Source: Numida meleagris
Taxonomy: Eukaryota > Chordata > Aves > Galliformes > Numididae
Assembly: GCF_002078875.1 (NCBI RefSeq)
Contig: NC_034411.1
Location: forward strand, 38,294,115-38,358,114
Direction of reading: 5' to 3'
DNA: 64,000 nucleotides
The first letter of the stretch is position 1. Every line of letters begins with the position of its first letter. Shown here piece after piece: positions 52,301-61,300 of this stretch. The translations under genes were made by a program, and so were the position numbers. Under the pieces are notes generated by a model that was not told where the DNA came from, ran no database searches, and saw nothing but the letters and a program-made list of their open reading frames with translations.

Positions 52301-55300
52301 AGTGATTTAAGATTAGAAGATACTTTCCCCTTCAGCTTTTGTATTTTGCCTCTCTAAGCTCATTGGACATTATTTTCAGAACTACTGAGTAGCCCATATG
52401 TGGCGCTGACAGGGTCCAGCAAGATTTGTGAGTTCTTAGTTCTTCTGAAAATTGGTCTAAATGTCTAAACAAGTATTTAGAACAGGCTTACTTTTGAAAA
52501 TGGCGGACACTCGCTTGTGTATTTCTGCTAAAATTGAATGCAAGTTTGATTTATATTTAGAAGACTTGGTATATATAATTAGCAAGGAATGACAAGGTCA
52601 TGAATTAGTACAGGTTTCTTGATTTGCTAAATAATCTCATGTAGGGTTTTAGGATTTTTTGCGTAGCATGTTTTTTCCCTTTATTCTTAATATCTGGTTT
52701 TGGTTGTACTTCAAAAGATCAGAGAGAATTGATTGTAAAAGAGCAAGGATCTTTTGGGGAAGCAAGTTTCAAGAAGTGCTTTTAAAAACTTCTAAGTTGA
52801 AAAATGGAATATAGGAAATTCTCTTTATACTGAGAAGGATGAGTTTGACTAAAAAAAAGATACTTAAAGGGACTTGCATGAAGGATCACATAACGATCAG
52901 TTTGAACAACTTCTGCTCATACAGATTTTGATGGATGACATCTTTTTCTTTAGATTTTCTTACTGGCAAGTCATTTTTGCACCATACAATCACTGGATTT
53001 TGTGTGTATTGCTATATCCTATTTTACTGATATTAATCGCACGTAGTGCAGTTTCACATATTTGGAGCCTGCTGTTTCCCAGTCTCTAATGCATCCACAA
53101 TATTTATCAATATATGTGGTTTGGAACTGAAAAGCTTATCAAGTATCTCATATTAACTCTACAATTTTTTAAACCTTTCAAGAGATGACACGAATAAGGA
53201 AGAAGATGAAGATGAAGAAGAAGCAGAGGAGGAGGAGGAAGAGGAGGAGGAGGAAGAAGACAGCAATAACATTGAGGAAGAAGAGTTTGAATGCTATCCA
53301 CCGGGCATGAAAGTCCAAGTGCGGTATGGAAGAGGGAAAAATCAAAAAATGTATGAAGCTAGTATTAAAGATTCTGACATCGAAGGTGGAGAAGTCCTTT
53401 ACTTGGTGCACTACTGTGGATGGAACGTGAGGTAACTTGAGTTTTAGTTAGTGAATGCTTCTTGAATTACGTCTAAAATACGCTTGAGTACTTTGAAAAA
53501 CTAAATGAATAGAAAGAGATCTGGAGTCCTAAACTTTCAGTATTGGTGTTCTATGAAGGGCATTGTACTGTATGAAACTATTAGATTTTTAGCATCGTAA
53601 AAATGCAGAACTTTAGTTATTTAGAAAATCATCTTAAAATGTCTTGCTTGGGGGAGGCTTCCTTCGCTGTTATCTTATTTTTAAATCTCCCCATACAGCA
53701 AGTGACAGCCCACTCTTTCATAAATTCCTCTTCTAGATCTCTTAAACCAATTTTACTTCATACAATATTTGATTAGTGCGCTTAACCGAGTCTACATGCA
53801 CACTCTTCTCAGAGTAGCAGAGAGTACATTAGCAGTGCACTATTTAACGAGAGAAGTACAAGATTCTTGATGGCAAATTAGTGTGCAGCAAATAATTGCA
53901 TTTCATTCAGGTCCAATTTACCACCTGTCCCCAGCTGCCTCATGCTTACAAACAAGACTCTTCTTAGCCCACTGGCTTCTTATGCTTTTCCTAATATATT
54001 TCGGATTATATGCTTTTTAATGTCTTTAATATAACGTTAATATAAATAAATTGAAGCATTAATGTGTTTTTTGCCATTTAAGATTTTTTTTTGCAATTTA
54101 AAACTTGACATAACTTTGAAAACAGCAGAGAAAGCTAAATGTTCTTATTGGCTTTTAAGCCAGTTACCCAGTCTTCTGTTTTTTTTTTCCTCAATTTCAG
54201 TGTATCTGCTCATTGTCCTCAGCTGTCATCTTTAAAACTTCATTACTGTGTTCATAGAGCTTTTAAAAACAAAACAAAAGCAAACAAGAACCCACAGCCT
54301 ACAAGTACGTGAGGCTATAGTCTTTTTTTGTTATTGTTTGTTTTTGTTCTTCTACTCTTCCAGAAAGTCTGAGGCTCTTATGACCTACTGTCATCTGGAC
54401 TTCACCATCCTACCTCTGACCAAGAGGGCAGGACAGATCTCATTCATTCAGTGCTAGCGATGTCTGCTAGCAAAACTCATGGTTGCAGAAATATAATACT
54501 TCTCTCCCTCCCTTGAATATACCTCTTCGTGTCTGTGTCTGATTTCCAGGTCCACTGCTGAGGAGTAACATCTCGATATTGTGGGTTTTGATAGCAGTCT
54601 TTTGTAGAATTTTGATCTACGGGAGTATAGTCTTTCACATACACTGATTTCAGGCAGCGTTTGTAAGCACTGTGGGTAATGAAATATGAGCCTTAAAATG
54701 CCCAATAGGGAGAGATGCAGCCTGTTCAGAGTAGGTCAATAGGGGAAAGATTTAAATTGGTGAAATTTGCACCCTACTCACTGAGAATTATCACTCTGAG
54801 GTTTTATTTGTTTTAGACTTTTGTTTTGGAATTATTATGTAAATATAAAAGTTGTTTTCCTTTTTAGAGTAAATATTATTAAATACATGCTATGATGTGG
54901 GATGATCAGAGTTTCATTTAAGCAGAACCATTTTAAGAATGAAGGAATGAGAAGGTAGAAGTGAGCCTTCATCTTAGGGAATCCAGCATTCTGGTTATTC
55001 AAGGAGAAATCACAGTTCTGTTTTTTAACTCTACATTTTAAACAAACACACAGATTGATATCAGAGGCATTCTTTCTGTGACTATAGTATATCTAATAAG
55101 AAAAGCATTTTTAGTAGTTTGTACTCATTTCAGAGGTCAAAGGAATTATTTTTTTCCTGGCAGCAGGACTTTCATTTATTTTCTTACTCGGGATTCCAAG
55201 AAGAGCTCTCTGAAAGGGGATGGGAGACAGGATTCTTTTCACCAAAAATATACCAGTGGTTGTGATTTAGCTCTATGGGACTGAGTTCTGGACTCTGTTA

Positions 55301-58300
55301 AATATAGCCAATTTATTTAAAGTGAAATTATTTAAATTTTGGCATTTGACAGGAAGTCTGAGCTTAAGACAGCGCCTGAACACTCCGATATTTTAGTATT
55401 GTAAAGACAAGTCTTGTATGATGTGATAACTTGATGATCTGGCTTTCAGTCACAACCTGGAAAAGTAGTTGCTTTGCTGGGATAGGTTGCAATTCCCTCT
55501 TCTCATTATAGCTATGTTCTTCGCTTACAGTGCTCAGTGGGGGCAAGGTCTGTAACATTAGGTCAAGGGTTGTACTGAGTTCCAGGGATTTCTTAATTAT
55601 GTCAGCCTCCTATCCCTTAAAGTCAACTTTCCTGTTTATTTTCGGAATAACTGTGTGTGTGCACATGCTTTGGTGTACTTGGAATGTTATTTAGTAAATG
55701 AAGCTAAATATCAAATCTACCATGTTTAATTCTCCAGAACAAGTGACACCCCCGCTAAACTTCTCCAGTACTGAGTCTAGAAGTATGGAGATGGAATAGA
55801 GTGGGACTGCAATGTGTAACTGTGCTACTTCATGCTAAATGACCTTGCTGTTCACCTGTGAAATTCAGGTGATACCCCTTCCTTATGAAGGTACACTAAG
55901 GCAGTGTGCAGTTAAGCCTGATTTGTAGTGAAAGGGAATGGTAAAAATCTCTACCCTGATAGAGAACTCTATACGTTATCATGTTTTAGCCAGAAAGCTC
56001 TCATGAGAGAAACTGTATTTTGTTGCTTTCTATCAGGAACAGTTACATTTTCGATTATGCATGCTTCATATGAAACAAACTTCTCTGGTGCCCACAGTGC
56101 CATTTCCTTCCGTCATTGTTATAGTTTTTGGCTGCCAATGTAGGTAAAAATTCATTGTTTAAGCTTTTGAGGTGCATTTCCTTTGCAGTATGTGATGAGA
56201 AATACAGGGTGCGTTTTCAAAATGAGATTGTAACTTCAGTTTTGTTAGATGGCACAGTATCACAAGATATTCTTGAATATTCCAAGGGTTTATAACTATG
56301 ATTTATTATTTTTGACTTTTATTTTTAATTTCCTCCAGAAATATGAATGTGAAAGTGTTACTTCTTATCTTGGTTTGTTGAAGCATTAACAATATACAGA
56401 TTTTGTACTTAGTGGTCAGCCACTGAAATTAAAGAAAGTTGTTGCCAGATTTTTGAGTGCTTTGAGAGCAGGGTATGTCATGGAGGAGAATTATTAAAAA
56501 CTAAGTAAATGAAAACCTAATACTCCAAGATTAGGATATCAGCCTAAATAATCTCCTTGTTTCTTTGGTCGCAGCCAATGAAAATGTTTGATTCCTTCAT
56601 GTTAGCAGATAAAGACAATATACTGGAACTTCTTAGTGAATTTCCTAAGGTTTACTAGTTCCTTGTGATCACTTGTTTTCCTGAGTATATGTAATGGTTT
56701 ATTTTAGCTTGTGATTGGTATGTGTAGATATCATAGAATCAGTACATATCTCCATGAAAAGCACCAGTTAGTTTTTCACTATGTAACTGTGCATTTCTTC
56801 TTTCCTTCCTTCTTTCCAGTTCAAACCCAACTTTCTGGCAGACATTTATTTTTAACCAGTAAGGCAGGAAATTTTAACTCCTTACCGATTCATCTTTGCC
56901 TTCATTTTGATATAACAAAGAAGTTGTTATTTCAGCTTTTTTATATGAAAACTTTTTAAAAATATATTTTAATAGATCATCCATCTTGATTCTCAAACAA
57001 GTCTCTTCCTAAGACTCACTTAAGAACATATACCCATCTTCCCTCCTTCCCCCATGCACCCCAGCTGCCTGCTCTTGGCAGCTGAGATAGGTGAATGTAG
57101 AAGATGACACTTAAATACAATGACCTAGATCGTTGGAAGCACGTACTTCTTGTAATGAGGGATGAATAACTTCTTTCATAACTTTTCTGGTTTTTTTTGC
57201 GTTGTGAGCAGACTGCCTAAGGCAAGATTAGTGATCAAATGAGACTTCAGTTCTACTGTTTTAATAACATGCCATTCTATAAAGACTGTTATCTGAATTA
57301 CACATAGCATTCGTGTGCACCTTGACACCTGATCCACTGCATGGCTTCCATGGTGCTTCTCTGTCGTACAGTAGAGGAAAATGCAGTTCAGTCAGTCATG
57401 ATTAGCTGTGGCTTTGGATGTATCCCTCTTGCAAGATCTGTTTGAGCTTGCTGAGAATTGTCACAGCTTAGGCAAACTGTATGCATCTGACGTGTGAGCA
57501 GTGAACATAGACTGTGGCCTGCAGAGGAATGAAGAGTGGGTATCTGACTTCTCAGAGCAGGCTGATGGGTTCTGTGATGTTGGAGCTTCCTGCAGGAGCT
57601 GCTGTTACATTTATGGTCAGGAGCAGAGCAGAATATGCTCTGTGGCTGTCACAGTTTTTCAATTTGTGCTCCTTTCAAGTGAGTTGTGACTACTGCTTCT
57701 GGTATGTAATGTTTTAAGACTCAGTGATATGTCTACAAATAGGCAAATGCAGAGTCGTAAGAAACTCACTCCATCACTTCATTGTGCCCGCTGGTCTCTC
57801 AGCTTTGGGCCTAACAGGGAGTACAGTTACCCTGAAGGACTGACTTTATGTGCAGAGCAGTCTTTGCATATGTGGAAGGTTGTATTCACTTGCAATATGT
57901 ATTTCCAATAAGAAAACAATTTTTTTTATTATGACAACATAACAGGCAGAAAGGGCACTGTCAGAATAATTGCTGTTCCCTGTGCGTTTGTCAAATCCTG
58001 GTGCTGTTTTCCTGCATGCATTTCAATTTAATGAAATCTTACATTTATGTGGATTGCAAAGGCCATTTGGCAGTCTGCTTAGCAATATTTCTTCATGGAA
58101 GCATGTCTTCGACTTTAGGAAAGGCTACTTCAAATAGGGTTTCTCACAGTCCAACAGAAATAGTTTTTTTTTTCCATCCAATGCTTTCCATTAAAATGAC
58201 GTGGTACGTTCAGTCCCTCTAGATGTTTTTTCCACTTTTAATAACAGTCACCAGGTTTGATGCCCAGATCCCTAATGCGCTGAAGTGCTGCATCCTCCCT

Positions 58301-61300
58301 TCTCTGTCCATTTGTATTGTGGGAATCTGAGGACACCTCAGTCTTCAGGAAGTGGCTGTGGAGTGGGAGAAGACACAGCTTGCTAGCTGTGTTCTGGGGG
58401 CATCAGTGCACAGCTACCAGCCCCTTGGTGTACTTTATCCCAGTCACATCAAAGGTGGCAGGAAGGGCAGCGGCAATCTTGCAGGTCTCAGTCGCTTTGA
58501 AATGGGCTCCATCTGCAGTCCAGTGAGGGTGCTCACCTTGAGATATATTTCCTCCGTATGTTTCCTTCCTTACCCCATATGCAACAAACTGAAACAGCTG
58601 GCTCTTTCTTATGTGCTTGAGGCTGGTGCTTGGGAGGTTTTGTGCTTTAGAATATGTGCAGCTGCATGTTTATCTACAGGTGGTCCTGTGGTAATGAGGG
58701 TAACGTATCACTCCTCAAAATTAGAGATGACAACTCTGACTTGAAACCACTGAATCTACTCTCATGAGGCCTAGCTCTGAAGAGTTTAATGTAGGTTTTG
58801 GAGAGAAATCTGAACCTATCCATATGCATGTCACCTGCAAACAGTACCACTATGACCCTATCTGCAGCAGTATAGGTAATCTCAGTATGTTATAGTCTGT
58901 GGGGTCTGCTGTTAATCTTGTGACTGGTGTTCCTGTTGTCACTCAGTGGAAAAGAAAAATAAATACTTTGGAAAACTATTTGTCAGAGACTACTACTAGT
59001 CTATAGAAAGATGATTATTATTCCTGCTTTCTATGTTGTATTCTAAAGTGTTCATTTTTCCCTCTATTATTATGTGTATAAGTTAAGAAAAATGTTGTAG
59101 TTAGTTTCTGAAATCCCTTGCTTAGATCTTGAGTATGTGGGAAGGTGAGCTGGGAATTTATACGCTTTCCTTTTAACAATAACCCTTATAACTTATGTCA
59201 GTATTGTAGATATGACTGGCAGAAGTTGCAAAGAAGCTGAGTTGGGTCTGTATCAGCAGGTGCTCAAATAAGGCCAGCTGGAAAGCCAGCATGGTGATGA
59301 GCGCATTATGTTCTGCTCTGTTTTGTGCTAGTTCTTTGGGTGTGGTTTTGGTTGGTTTCTTTCTCTCCATTTTCATGTTTTACTTAAAGGACTCTCTATT
59401 TTGGTGGCTTTACACTAAGACAGAAATGAATACATACTAATTTTCTAGCTGACTCATTTCTTAATCAGATGGCTATTGAATTTATAGTTAAAGTAGGACA
59501 ACAAATGATGCTTGCTTTTTAAAAAAAAAATCAATGCGTAATAATAGCATTGATTCTTGCAGTTTTTCAGAAATATGCGATGAAACTGGGAAGTGTAGTT
59601 GTATATGGGAGGTATATTCCTGCTTAGAACGTATTTCTTTGGTCTGGTATTCGTATTTAATGTGTGCGGCTTTAGGCAGTAACACATCTATTGTTTGGTC
59701 CTGTTATGTTTTTTGTCCAGTATCATTCTGATATAGAATGGAAAACCTGAACTGAAAATGAGTTGAAAAGTGTTAGTGTTGAGAGAGTGACTCAAGCGTT
59801 AGTGATTCCCAAGTGCTAGCGACTCAGCAGAGCGTTTTACAGATACTCAGGCTGGAAAGAGATTTCTGTGAACTGTTTACATTATGCACTTGTGAGAATT
59901 TATAGCTAAGGTGTTATAGCTTATATACAAAGTACATCTCCTGTAGAGTCATATAGAATCACCTTTCTGGTAGTTTGTTTCACTGGACAAATGGACTTCC
60001 TGTTCCATGCAGGCTGGGAAAGTGTTAGCTTTGACTCCTGCCCATCAGTGTAAGGAAACTTTGTCCTGTATGCTCAAACATGTAAAGAATCGGCCCTTAG
60101 CTTAAACTCTACATACTGAAAGCTAAACTATTGACTTCTTTATTTATACTAACGACTTTTCTTCAAATTCTAGTCTTTTATATTGCTAATACTTTTCTTT
60201 TCCTCCATTAATTTATTTTATGAGGTGATTATCTGCTTAAAAACATAAATATGTACAATTTTTTGTTTATAGGTATGATGAATGGATAAAGGCAGACAAG
60301 ATAGTGAGACCAGCTGATAAAAATGTACCAAAAATTAAGCATCGAAAGAAAATAAAGGTAGTTTTCTCTCCCTTATCCTTAGTTCTTTCCCACCTTTGGT
60401 TTAATGTTTTTTTTTTTAAAACTCTTTCCCCTACCCCCTTCTTTTGATAGGCCTATAAATGTATGACAGTAAAAACTAAAACTTTTTTAAAATCAAAGTT
60501 TTATTCTTTCACTTGGAGAGTGTGGAGGGAAGCTTCTCTTTCCTATATTTCTTGTGAGATTTTAAGTATGCTCTTAAAGAAAAACGAAGATCCACCAGTG
60601 CTTGGGAGCTGACTCTGGGACTGGAATTTGGGAGCTCCCTCTGCTGACTGGAGAGCAAACGTATGAGTAGTCCACGTGTATGTGACTTTCTTTAGAATTC
60701 TACTTCATAGGATTTCTTTCAAAAGTCACTCTCCTAAAACTGATGTTCAGGCTTAGGTTACGATATGTTCTTTGTTGGGCAATGGAAGGCTAGGAAGCTT
60801 TTCTTTCTGCCACAGATGTCAGTGTGTTTCTCCTTTCCCCCAGCACTGCGGTGCCTCTGGTATCTGAGTGTTGTTCCAGAGCTCCCTGCCCCACTGTGAC
60901 AATCAGAATCCTGCCCCACCCTGCGACACTTGTACCTGCCAGTCTGACATCCAGTGGTGCCACTGCAACACTGGCTGTGTTTGCTTTCCCGTTTGTGGTA
61001 GCACTGACTTAGTTCCTGCCCTTGGTACAAATATTTCAGCATGGGTCATCGCAGAAAGGTATTTCTCATCTTTTAAACAAAGAGGGATGCTTTTCTTTTC
61101 AGGTTGAACGTTCAAGATAATTCTAAGCATGTCTTGACTGTAGTCTATTTTGAGATCTATGCTCAAAGTAAAGAGTTTTTAATCTTTTCTTTCATGCAGC
61201 ATAAAACTGACAAAGAAAAGGAAGAGAAGTATTCTCCAAAAAACTGCAAATTACGACGTTTATCAAAGCCACCATTTCACACCAGCACTTCACCAGAGAC

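Larger units (their letters stand above)
41684..53182 (+). other. ARID4B: ARID4B intron n-o (largest intron seen)
   Basis: 11,499 bp, gtaagt to acctttcaag. It contains the 2.06-kb antisense CR1 (46056-48119) and a short GC-rich patch with an 11-G run (about 49765-49975). The rest is AT-rich with only short chance frames on both strands. Confidence 0.9.

Noticed and set aside
58352..58744. 130-codon plus-strand open frame in intron o-p
   Set aside because: No similarity recognised and no exon-like splice sites joining it to the ARID4B frame.
60758..61107. Overlapping frames on both strands with several Cys
   Set aside because: They lie in a C-rich intronic patch; cysteines are scattered without zinc-finger spacing.
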